Of a DNA stretch of 5,886 nucleotides, positions 1 to 5,886 are shown piece by piece. This stretch comes from Fidelibacterota bacterium (lineage in GTDB: Bacteria > Fidelibacterota > Fidelibacteria > Fidelibacterales > Fidelibacteraceae), in NCBI GenBank assembly GCA_029931905.1, contig JAOZRH010000128.1, forward strand, positions 1 through 5,886. The letters run 5' to 3'. Positions within the stretch are counted from its first letter, which is position 1, and every line of letters begins with the position of its first letter. Made by a program: the position numbers and the translations under genes. Under the pieces are notes generated by a model, which did no database searches, was not told the origin of the DNA, and was given only the letters and a program-made list of their open reading frames with translations.

Positions 1-6
1 TTTTTT

Positions 7-34
7 AGTATCAAGTATCGAGTATCAAGTATCA
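7..34. repeat. Four tandem copies of a 7-base unit, AGTATCA
   Basis: Four head-to-tail heptamers are visible at 7-13, 14-20, 21-27 and 28-34. Three read AGTATCA and the second reads AGTATCG. A decayed copy may follow, since ATATCA recurs at 39-44. The array lies in non-coding DNA upstream of the receptor gene and may extend beyond the left edge. It resembles in kind the short heptameric repeats scattered between genes in some bacterial genomes, but no function can be read from it. The units are too short and have no spacers, so this is not a CRISPR array. Confidence 0.85.
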
Positions 35-69
35 AATAATATCAAAAAATAAATTATTTCTTGTTAGTT

Positions 70-85
70 AAACATAAAAATATTA
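70..85 (+). repeat. 16-base direct repeat, copy 1, in the leader of the receptor gene
   Basis: The sequence AAACATAAAAATATTA is identical to the copy at 125-140, at an offset of 55 bases. A purine-rich GAGAGG (92-97) follows this copy just as GGAGGA (145-150) follows the second. The whole leader segment therefore looks partly duplicated. The arrangement is seen directly; duplication as the origin is inferred. Confidence 0.75.
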
Positions 86-124
86 GTTTAGTGAGAGGAT
101 AAAGAGTGAGTTGATTTTTTTACG

Positions 125-140
125 AAACATAAAAATATTA
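125..140 (+). repeat. 16-base direct repeat, copy 2, just before the ribosome binding site
   Basis: This is an exact copy of 70-85 and ends five bases before the Shine-Dalgarno sequence of the receptor gene. It could be an A/T-rich translation-enhancing leader, a protein binding site present twice, or a relic of a short duplication. The sequence alone does not decide between these. Confidence 0.75.
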
Positions 141-144
141 TTTC

Positions 145-150
145 GGAGGA
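145..150 (+). promoter_or_regulatory. Shine-Dalgarno sequence that fixes the receptor start
   Basis: GGAGGA lies five bases before ATG 156. An in-frame TTG at 111 would add 15 residues, but it would place positively charged residues ahead of the signal peptide and put this Shine-Dalgarno sequence inside the coding region. The ATG at 156 is therefore the supported start. A weaker GAGAGG at 92-97 precedes TTG 111 at a long spacing. Confidence 0.85.
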
Positions 151-155
151 AAAGT

Positions 156-2954
156 ATGAGAAAAATAGGTTATTTTTTTTTAATGATTGTAGTTCTGTCT
201 AGTTTTTTATTTGCTGGGACAGCAGGGAAAATTACAGGAACGATTACTGATGAGAAAACAGATATTCCACTATCCGGAGCCAATATTTATTTGGAAGGGA
301 CGAGTATTGGTGGAATAACCGATGAAAGTGGTTATTATGTTATGTTAAATGTTCCAGTTGGTATTTATAATATAAAAATTTCATATATTGGTTATACGCC
401 TGTTACTGTGCAGGAAGCAAAAGTGTCAATTGATTTGACTACAAGGGTTGATATGAAATTATCATCAAAAGTTTTGCAATCAAAGGATGAAATTGTTGTA
501 ATTGCAAAGAGGCCATTATTAAAGAAAGATGAATTTACATCTCGTCATAATGTTACAGCAGAAGAAATGGAAGTTCAACCAGTTGATGATTTTACACAAG
601 TGGCAAAAAATCAAGCAGGAGTTGTTGGAAGTCATTTTCGTGGTGGTCGTTCTGGTGAAGTTCTTGTTGTAATTGATGGAATTCCTGTAAGGGATCCTGC
701 GGGGGCATATTCAGGCGATATGGGTGGATTTACAGGAAGTGTTCCTGATGGAAGTATTCAAGAGATGGAAGTTACACTTGGTGGCTTTGGTGCTGAATAT
801 GGAAATGTTCAATCAGGTATTATAAATTTAGCAATGAAAGAGGGTAGTAAAAAGTTTTCCGGTAAATTAAAAATGATTTCAACAAATTTTGGCGAAGGTA
901 TTAATGATGCATTAATGGGAAAACCTGATTCCGGTTGGTATGATCTTCATTATCAACATTATTTAAAAAACATTTATCAATTAAATTTAAGTGGTCCAAT
1001 TCCATTTTTGCCAGCTACTTTTGCATTTTCAACGGAATTAACTGATAAAAAACAAGGATATTTTATTAATCAGAGCTCGGATAATAAATCATTTCAAGGA
1101 AAGGTAACATTTAAAGTATCAGATAATATGAAATTTGCTATTGGTGGATTGTATTCATATAGCGAATGGGATCAATTTTATTTTCCTGCATCAAAATATG
1201 GACCGGGAGAAGAATATAACAGCGATTATTACGAATATCTTGACGATACTACTTTAGTGAAATATTTTTATGTTGATAATCCTTCCGAATATACTCAAGG
1301 ATCATTTATTGATAGTAGCGGAGAATTATATTCATTTCCAAATGATTCTACAATAGATACCTCAAAATATTCTAATGTACAGAAATATTATGTTGGTGGA
1401 ATGCAAGATTATTTATGGGATAGAGAACAAGAAAGTAGAAATATTTATGCAATTTGGACACACTCATTGAGTCCAAAAACATTTTATGAAATTCGTTATC
1501 AAAATGCATATAGTCATTATCACTACGCTACTCGTGATATTAATGATAGAGATGGCGATGGTGATGTGGATGAGTATTTAATGTGGGATATTACTAAAGA
1601 TGGACCGCATCCTGAAAGTAGAGAAAGACAAGATAATTATTGGTGGTTAAAAGGTGATGACCCTGGATATAGAGATCAATCATCATTAAGTCATACTTTT
1701 AAAGGAGATTTAACTAGTCAATTTAGTGAAAATCATTTGATGAAAACAGGTTTTGAGCTTGGAATACATAATACAGATGTAGAAAATGTTAGTTGGACAC
1801 AAAATTTAACAAGTATTCGTAAAGATATTTGGGAACAAAGTGTAATAGATTTCGGTGTCTATGCTCAAGATAAAATGGAATTTGAAGGATTGGTTGCACT
1901 TATCGGTTTTAGATATGATTATTTTAATCCAAATGGTTTTGATGATCCAATTTATTATCCGAGTAATTATGAAGAGCCATATAGTTCGGTTGATTCTATA
2001 GGTTCTGGAATATTGACAGATCCAAAAGAAGCAAAAGCAAAAGGTCAAATTAGTCCGAGAATTGCAATTTCTCATCCGTTAACTGATAGAGATGTTTTAT
2101 TTTTTAGTTATGGACATTTTTTCCAAAGACCTGATAATTATTATTTATTTAGAAACAATGGTTTTCAATCATTGACAAAAGCTGGTAATTATATTGGTAA
2201 TCCAGATTTGGAACCTGAAAAAACAGTAAGTTATACTGTAGGAATAGAACATTTATTTACAGATAATATTAAAGGTAGTGTAACTGGATATTACAAAGAT
2301 GTTACAAATTTAATGAATTGGAAGAAATATGTTGCAAGAAGTATACAGGATAAGGAATTGAATGTTTACACTAATGCTGATTATGGAAATATCAAGGGAT
2401 TGGAAGTATCATTAAAAAAACGATTAGAAAAATTTATTGGAGCATCTGTTAATTATACATTTTCTGTAGCGAAAGGTAGAAGTTCTGGAGCATCTGGCGG
2501 ATCGGGTGCATTTACTTCAACAAAAACAATGAATATACTTGATTATGATCAAACACATACAATTAATGCAAATGTTACATTAATGGTTCCTAAAGGATAT
2601 AATGTTGTGCTAAGAAATTGGCGAGCAAATTTTCAGATTGAATATGGTAGTGGACTTCCTTATTCTTCTTTTGGAACTGAAAATATTAATGATAAAAGAT
2701 TGCCATATACTACAAACACTGATATGAGATTAAATAGACGATTTGATATATCAAACTTTAAAGTAAATGTATTTTTTGATGTATTTAATGTGTTTAATAA
2801 ACAAAATATTGATTGGATTGGTAGTACTCAGTATTATGAAAAAGAAGACGAAGCGTCTATTGTTCACAAGGAAAAAACAGGAGAATATATTTATAATCCA
2901 CAAACTTATAGTGACGAAAGACAATTTAGATTTGGTATTTCTACAGAATTTTAA
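156..2954 (+). CDS. TonB-dependent outer-membrane receptor with carboxypeptidase-regulatory-like N-terminal domain
   Basis: This 932-residue protein is predicted to be an outer-membrane beta-barrel importing an unknown ligand with TonB-ExbBD energy. A signal peptide covers about residues 1-20 (charged MRK start, hydrophobic core, likely cleavage near FLFA). Residues 24-102 form a carboxypeptidase-regulatory-like beta-sandwich, with the typical GxITD..G.PLSGANIYLEGT, TDESGYY and ISYIGY patterns. EIVVIAKRPL (112-121) resembles a TonB box, and the plug spans about 112-230, with FRGGRSGEVLVVIDGIPV at 161-178. The rest is barrel, including GNPDLEPE (681-688), DQTH (798-801), DVFNVFNK (875-882) and a terminal phenylalanine as expected for barrel insertion. 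The length is normal for the family and I see no cysteine. It is not clearly SusC-like, because no SusD partner follows. It leads an apparent operon. The family call is firm; the substrate is unknown. Confidence 0.95.
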   Translation: MRKIGYFFLMIVVLSSFLFAGTAGKITGTITDEKTDIPLSGANIYLEGTSIGGITDESGYYVMLNVPVGIYNIKISYIGYTPVTVQEAKVSIDLTTRVDMKLSSKVLQSKDEIVVIAKRPLLKKDEFTSRHNVTAEEMEVQPVDDFTQVAKNQAGVVGSHFRGGRSGEVLVVIDGIPVRDPAGAYSGDMGGFTGSVPDGSIQEMEVTLGGFGAEYGNVQSGIINLAMKEGSKKFSGKLKMISTNFGEGINDALMGKPDSGWYDLHYQHYLKNIYQLNLSGPIPFLPATFAFSTELTDKKQGYFINQSSDNKSFQGKVTFKVSDNMKFAIGGLYSYSEWDQFYFPASKYGPGEEYNSDYYEYLDDTTLVKYFYVDNPSEYTQGSFIDSSGELYSFPNDSTIDTSKYSNVQKYYVGGMQDYLWDREQESRNIYAIWTHSLSPKTFYEIRYQNAYSHYHYATRDINDRDGDGDVDEYLMWDITKDGPHPESRERQDNYWWLKGDDPGYRDQSSLSHTFKGDLTSQFSENHLMKTGFELGIHNTDVENVSWTQNLTSIRKDIWEQSVIDFGVYAQDKMEFEGLVALIGFRYDYFNPNGFDDPIYYPSNYEEPYSSVDSIGSGILTDPKEAKAKGQISPRIAISHPLTDRDVLFFSYGHFFQRPDNYYLFRNNGFQSLTKAGNYIGNPDLEPEKTVSYTVGIEHLFTDNIKGSVTGYYKDVTNLMNWKKYVARSIQDKELNVYTNADYGNIKGLEVSLKKRLEKFIGASVNYTFSVAKGRSSGASGGSGAFTSTKTMNILDYDQTHTINANVTLMVPKGYNVVLRNWRANFQIEYGSGLPYSSFGTENINDKRLPYTTNTDMRLNRRFDISNFKVNVFFDVFNVFNKQNIDWIGSTQYYEKEDEASIVHKEKTGEYIYNPQTYSDERQFRFGISTEF
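173..181 (+). repeat. Run of nine T inside the signal-peptide coding region
   Basis: Nine consecutive T bases encode part of the YFFL segment of the receptor's signal peptide. Loss of one T would bring an immediate TAA into frame, overlapping the ATG at 183. Gain of one T would lead to a TAG after six further codons. The run could be a slippage site or a sequencing weak point; in AT-rich DNA it may equally be chance. Confidence 0.6.
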
Positions 2955-2965
2955 TTGAAATAATA

Positions 2966-2971
2966 GAGGAG
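2966..2971 (+). promoter_or_regulatory. Shine-Dalgarno sequence of the exported-protein gene
   Basis: GAGGAG sits nine bases before ATG 2981, within the 26-base gap after the receptor stop codon. The gap holds no room for a terminator, which supports co-transcription with the receptor. Confidence 0.8.
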
Positions 2972-2980
2972 AAAAAATAG

Positions 2981-5056
2981 ATGTTAAGAAATAAAATAAA
3001 ATATTTAATATTAGTTTTAATTGCTATTGTTTTGTTGGGTTTAGTTTTGGTGGCGGCTGATGCACCTGAAAAAAGAAACCTTCAGAATGAAAAACAACTT
3101 TTTAAAACAGTTGATGATGGCCCAATTGTAGAAACTGATGTTGCTTGGCATAAAATTGGAATGTTATGGCAAAGAGTAACAAATTATGCAAAAATGGGTG
3201 ATGATGCATATACAAATAGAACGCCTTCTTGTGATTGGCCGGGTGGTTCAGGAAATTCATATCTTTATCGTGGTTCAATGTGGATGACTGCAAAAATTGA
3301 TGGGAAAGTTTGTTCTTCTCAAAGCGAAAGTAATGAATTTGCACCAATTGACTCTATACATGTTTTTACGGGTGATGATGCTGTAGTATCTGAAGAAGAT
3401 ACATATACAAAATATTATGATGTTAAAGCACCATTGTCAAGTGGACATACTCCATTAGGAGTTGAAGTTACAGAAAAAACTTATGCTTGGAGTGCTGGAT
3501 TTGTGGACGATTTTATTATTTATGAAATTTCTATTAAAAATGTTGGAATTGATACTGATGATGATGGTTATCCTGATACGGATAGAGATTTAGAGGATTT
3601 TTATTTTACTTATAGATTAGATGGTGATGTTTCTAAACTTGCTGATTGGGGAGCTGAGGGAAGTTTCGTATGTTGGGACGATCATGTTCTTGCAAATGGT
3701 TTTTATGATCCATCTGCTTCTTGGTGGGATTCTTCCCCTTGGGATTGGGTAAAATTATTTCCATTTATGAATTCTCAAATAGAAAGAGATTCAACAATAT
3801 TTGAAACTTTAAAAACTGTTCCATATGATAGCAGTATGATGTTTATGTGGGACGGTGATAATACTGGATATGATGCAGATAATGGGCAACCAGATGACTT
3901 TGCAAATCCTGCAGCAGATGGGACTTTACAAACACCAGGATTTTTAGGATTAAGAGTTTTAAAAACTGAACCTCAATTAACATATCATTCATATAAAACT
4001 TGTCATTATTATAATGATCCAGAAACAGATGTTGGATCTTGGGATCTTGTTATCGCAAATCCAAGTTATGATGCGATAGAATTTGCTGGACAACCTATTC
4101 CATATGCATATGATTATAGAGGTTTATTAACTCTTGGTGCACCTGGTACATTCAAAGCTGGTGATTCTTTAAAAATTACATTTGCCCTTGGCGTTGGTTG
4201 TAATCCTGATAGTGGTGGTATTTATAGTTTGTTAGAATTTATTAATATTATGGATGTTGCTCAATATATTGTAGATAATGATTATAGTATGGATGTTAGT
4301 GCATTGATGGCACCTGCTCCGGTTGTAGAAGTTGTAGAATCTTATGATGCAAATAATAATTTTCAAGGTGTAAAAATAAATTGGGATAATGCCTCTGAAC
4401 AGCATTCAAGTTTTAAAGGTTATAGAGTTTGGAAAAGTGCCGGTAAAAATGCTTCTACAGGTGATTTTAATTGGGAAGTGTTGGATACATATTATCCAGA
4501 TAGTAGTGGTAGTTGGCCACCTCCAAGTATTTCAAAAAGTAATGCTTCTGCATATTCAATAACAGATAATGATGTTAAATTTGGATTTTTCTACTATTAT
4601 TCTGTACAAGCAATTTGTGAAATAACAGATCCACCAATTGGTCTAACAGAAACAAATAGAATGGATGCAAGTAGTTATGTTCCGATTACTCCAACTGCTC
4701 AGGCAAATAATACACTTGATAATGTTAAAGTGGTTCCTAATCCATATATTGGTAGCGCAAATTGGAATAATCCAATGCCAAGTGATGGTAATCCTTGGGA
4801 ACATCGTATAATATTCTTCAATTTACCTTCTGATGCAACTATTTCAATTTTTACTTTAGATGGTGATTTTGTAAATAAAATTACTGTTGGAGAAGGTGCT
4901 TGGGTTGGCGATGGATTGCCAGAATCAAGTGAAGGTGTGGCTGAATGGAATTTGATTACAAGAAATGATCAAGAGGCAGCTCCGGGAATATATATGTATG
5001 TTGTTAAATCACCTAGTTTGGGAAGCAAAGTAGGAAAATTTGTTATTATTCGATAG
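2981..5056 (+). CDS. Exported protein with fibronectin-III-like and T9SS-like C-terminal sorting domains
   Basis: This 691-residue protein has a clear signal peptide (about 1-26, long hydrophobic stretch, VAADA cleavage region) and no lipobox cysteine. Residues about 30-440 form a large region whose function I do not recognise. It includes TPSCDWPGGSGNSYLYRG (81-98), a wording I associate with uncharacterised exported proteins of FCB-group phyla. Aspartate-rich possible calcium loops occur at 191-203 (DTDDDGYPDTDRD) and 291-306. Residues about 446-570 look like a fibronectin-III-type domain (VKINWDNA, FKGYRVWKS, FYYYSVQAI). Residues 582-691 match the T9SS type A sorting-domain pattern: VKVVPNPY, then ISIFTLDGDFV, then APGIYMYVV, ending KVGKFVIIR. 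A FlgD-like Ig fold is the closest alternative for this end. Six cysteines (84, 111, 231, 341, 407, 546) contrast with none seen in the neighbours. It is probably a surface or secreted protein; no catalytic motif is visible. Confidence 0.85.
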   Translation: MLRNKIKYLILVLIAIVLLGLVLVAADAPEKRNLQNEKQLFKTVDDGPIVETDVAWHKIGMLWQRVTNYAKMGDDAYTNRTPSCDWPGGSGNSYLYRGSMWMTAKIDGKVCSSQSESNEFAPIDSIHVFTGDDAVVSEEDTYTKYYDVKAPLSSGHTPLGVEVTEKTYAWSAGFVDDFIIYEISIKNVGIDTDDDGYPDTDRDLEDFYFTYRLDGDVSKLADWGAEGSFVCWDDHVLANGFYDPSASWWDSSPWDWVKLFPFMNSQIERDSTIFETLKTVPYDSSMMFMWDGDNTGYDADNGQPDDFANPAADGTLQTPGFLGLRVLKTEPQLTYHSYKTCHYYNDPETDVGSWDLVIANPSYDAIEFAGQPIPYAYDYRGLLTLGAPGTFKAGDSLKITFALGVGCNPDSGGIYSLLEFINIMDVAQYIVDNDYSMDVSALMAPAPVVEVVESYDANNNFQGVKINWDNASEQHSSFKGYRVWKSAGKNASTGDFNWEVLDTYYPDSSGSWPPPSISKSNASAYSITDNDVKFGFFYYYSVQAICEITDPPIGLTETNRMDASSYVPITPTAQANNTLDNVKVVPNPYIGSANWNNPMPSDGNPWEHRIIFFNLPSDATISIFTLDGDFVNKITVGEGAWVGDGLPESSEGVAEWNLITRNDQEAAPGIYMYVVKSPSLGSKVGKFVIIR

Positions 5057-5076
5057 ATAAATTAAATTTGATAAAT

Positions 5077-5080
5077 GAGG
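5077..5080 (+). promoter_or_regulatory. Shine-Dalgarno sequence of the PorV/PorQ-family gene
   Basis: GAGG lies eight bases before ATG 5089, within the 32-base gap after gene 2. It is shorter than the binding sites of the first two genes, so translation may be somewhat weaker. No stem-loop terminator fits in the gap. Confidence 0.7.
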
Positions 5081-5088
5081 ATACTACT

Positions 5089-5886
5089 ATGAAGAAAAAA
5101 ATAATATTAACGATAATTCTTTTGTTGTCAACGAGTGTTTTTGGTGGAGGATTTGCTCCTGTTGGGACATCTGTTGCACAATTTTTAGAAATTGGAGTTG
5201 GGACTAGAGCAACAGGTCTTGGAGAGGCATACACTTCGTTGGCAAATAATGCTGAGGCAGTGTTTTGGAATCCTGCTGGGTTGGTAGATGGTGGAGGAAG
5301 AGGTGATTTGTTCGCTTCATATACTCAATGGCCAGCTGATATAAATATTGGAGGAATGGCTATTTCAACAAATCTTGGTATGTTTGGAACAGTAACAATC
5401 AGTAGCGTTTATTTGATGACAGATGAAATGGATGTTACAACCACAGATCAACCAAATGGAACAGGAGAAACATTTGGAATTTCAAATTATTCTCTTGGGA
5501 TTTCTTCAGCACATTATTTAACTGAAAAAATATCTGTTGGAGTAACTGCAAAATTTGTTCATGAGGGATATTATAATGATTTTGAATATTCAACTTGGGC
5601 TGTTGATATTGGAACACTTTATAGAACAGGATTCCATGGATTGAACATTGGGATGTCAATAATGAATTTTGCTCCAGAAGTACAATTTAGTGGTGAATAT
5701 TTAGATTATAGTGATGAACAATCTGCATCAATAGATTCTGCAAAAGCATTTAACAAATATTCATTACCAATGAATTTTCGTTTTGGTTTAAGTATGAATG
5801 TATTGGAAAATGATTTACATAAAGTTACAGTTTCTGGTGATATGATTCATCCAAACGATAATCTGGAACAATATAATTTTGGTATT
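5089..5886 (+). CDS. PorV/PorQ-family (UPF0164) outer-membrane protein, 3' end beyond the window
   Basis: The frame is open for 266 codons to the right edge, so the C-terminus is missing; family members usually run to somewhat over 300 residues. A signal peptide is evident at about 1-19 (MKKK start, hydrophobic core, cleavage near VFG). The family signature follows: GVGTRATGLGEAYTSLANNA (37-56) and AVFWNPAGL (57-65), then the alternating strand pattern of a FadL-like barrel, with SYTQWPADINIGG (77-89), GVTAKFVHEG (151-160) and VDIGTLYRTGFHGLNIGMSI (172-191). In T9SS bacteria, PorV receives cargo by its C-terminal domain and passes it to the sortase, while PorQ belongs to the attachment complex. 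This phyletic group carries many paralogues, so a specific porV assignment is not justified. Its place directly after a gene with a T9SS-like C-terminal domain fits a cargo-handling role, which is inference. Confidence 0.88.
   Translation, partial: MKKKIILTIILLLSTSVFGGGFAPVGTSVAQFLEIGVGTRATGLGEAYTSLANNAEAVFWNPAGLVDGGGRGDLFASYTQWPADINIGGMAISTNLGMFGTVTISSVYLMTDEMDVTTTDQPNGTGETFGISNYSLGISSAHYLTEKISVGVTAKFVHEGYYNDFEYSTWAVDIGTLYRTGFHGLNIGMSIMNFAPEVQFSGEYLDYSDEQSASIDSAKAFNKYSLPMNFRFGLSMNVLENDLHKVTVSGDMIHPNDNLEQYNFGI

Larger units (their letters stand above)
156..5886 (+). other. Probable operon: receptor, exported protein, PorV/PorQ-like protein
   Basis: Three same-strand genes are separated by only 26 and 32 bases. 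Each has its own Shine-Dalgarno sequence and no terminator-like hairpin lies between them. All three begin with a signal peptide and show similar A/T-ending codon use, so nothing suggests separate origins. The operon probably continues past the right edge, because gene 3 is incomplete there. Co-transcription is inferred from spacing. Confidence 0.75.

Noticed and set aside
34..59. Short inverted repeat AAATAAT (34-40) and ATTATTT (53-59)
   Set aside because: The seven A/T pairs with a 12-base loop are too weak to call a terminator or operator in this base composition.
58..91. Possible promoter for the operon (TTGTTA at 61-66; TAGTTTAG at 84-91, near the Bacteroidota TAnnTTTG element)
   Set aside because: The match is partial, the region is so AT-rich that such matches arise by chance, and the lineage's promoter consensus is not known.
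1806..2075. Minus-strand open frame of 89 codons inside the receptor gene
   Set aside because: It lies wholly within a well-supported gene, its product is a low-complexity I/N/T/F-rich string, and it shows no recognisable domain.
2475..2510. Gly/Ser-rich stretch in the receptor (residues 774-785) as a linker between fused domains
   Set aside because: It lies between barrel strands before the DQTH motif, a place where such receptors usually carry a flexible loop.
2767..2958. Plus-strand frame overlapping the end of the receptor gene
   Set aside because: It is out of frame with the conserved C-terminal barrel motifs and its product looks like AT-rich noise.
3102..3347. Minus-strand open frame inside the exported-protein gene
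   Set aside because: It is antisense to a convincing gene and its product has no protein-like pattern.
156..5056. SusC/SusD nutrient-uptake pair
   Set aside because: The second protein lacks a lipobox cysteine after its signal peptide and shows no SusD-like helical repeat pattern; its C-terminal sorting-like domain also argues against it.
5057..5088. Terminator between genes 2 and 3
   Set aside because: The 32-base gap is A/T-rich with no GC stem and contains the next gene's Shine-Dalgarno sequence.
5046..5659. Two minus-strand open frames (5046-5234, 5435-5659) opposite the PorV/PorQ-like gene
   Set aside because: The plus-strand frame carries the family signature throughout; the antisense frames match nothing.

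Overview
The window is AT-rich bacterial DNA carrying three genes on the plus strand, all encoding envelope or exported proteins. The protein families point to a Gram-negative bacterium of the wider FCB group (Bacteroidota, Ignavibacteria, Calditrichota, Marinimicrobia, Cloacimonadota and relatives). The evidence is a TonB-dependent receptor with a carboxypeptidase-regulatory-like N-terminal extension, an exported protein ending in a type IX secretion (T9SS)-like C-terminal domain, and a PorV/PorQ-family (UPF0164) outer-membrane protein. The phylum cannot be fixed from this stretch.

Layout. Bases 1-155 hold no gene. They contain four tandem copies of a 7-base unit (7-34), a 16-base direct repeat present twice (70-85 and 125-140), and a strong Shine-Dalgarno sequence (145-150) that selects the ATG at 156 as the first start. 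Gene 1 (156-2954) encodes a 932-residue TonB-dependent receptor. After 26 bases, gene 2 (2981-5056) encodes a 691-residue exported protein with a large unrecognised N-terminal region, a fibronectin-III-like domain and a T9SS-like C-terminal sorting domain. After 32 bases, gene 3 (5089 to the window edge) encodes the first 266 residues of a PorV/PorQ-like beta-barrel protein. No terminator is visible between the genes and each has its own Shine-Dalgarno sequence, so they probably form one operon that continues past the right edge.

How they may work together (inference). Gene 1 would import a ligand across the outer membrane using TonB energy. Gene 2 looks like a secreted or surface-anchored protein. 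Gene 3 resembles the protein that receives T9SS cargo by its C-terminal domain at the outer membrane. A receptor, a cargo-like protein and a cargo-acceptor homologue in one operon suggest a dedicated surface module. No ligand, enzyme activity or core T9SS component is visible here, so the function of the module stays open.
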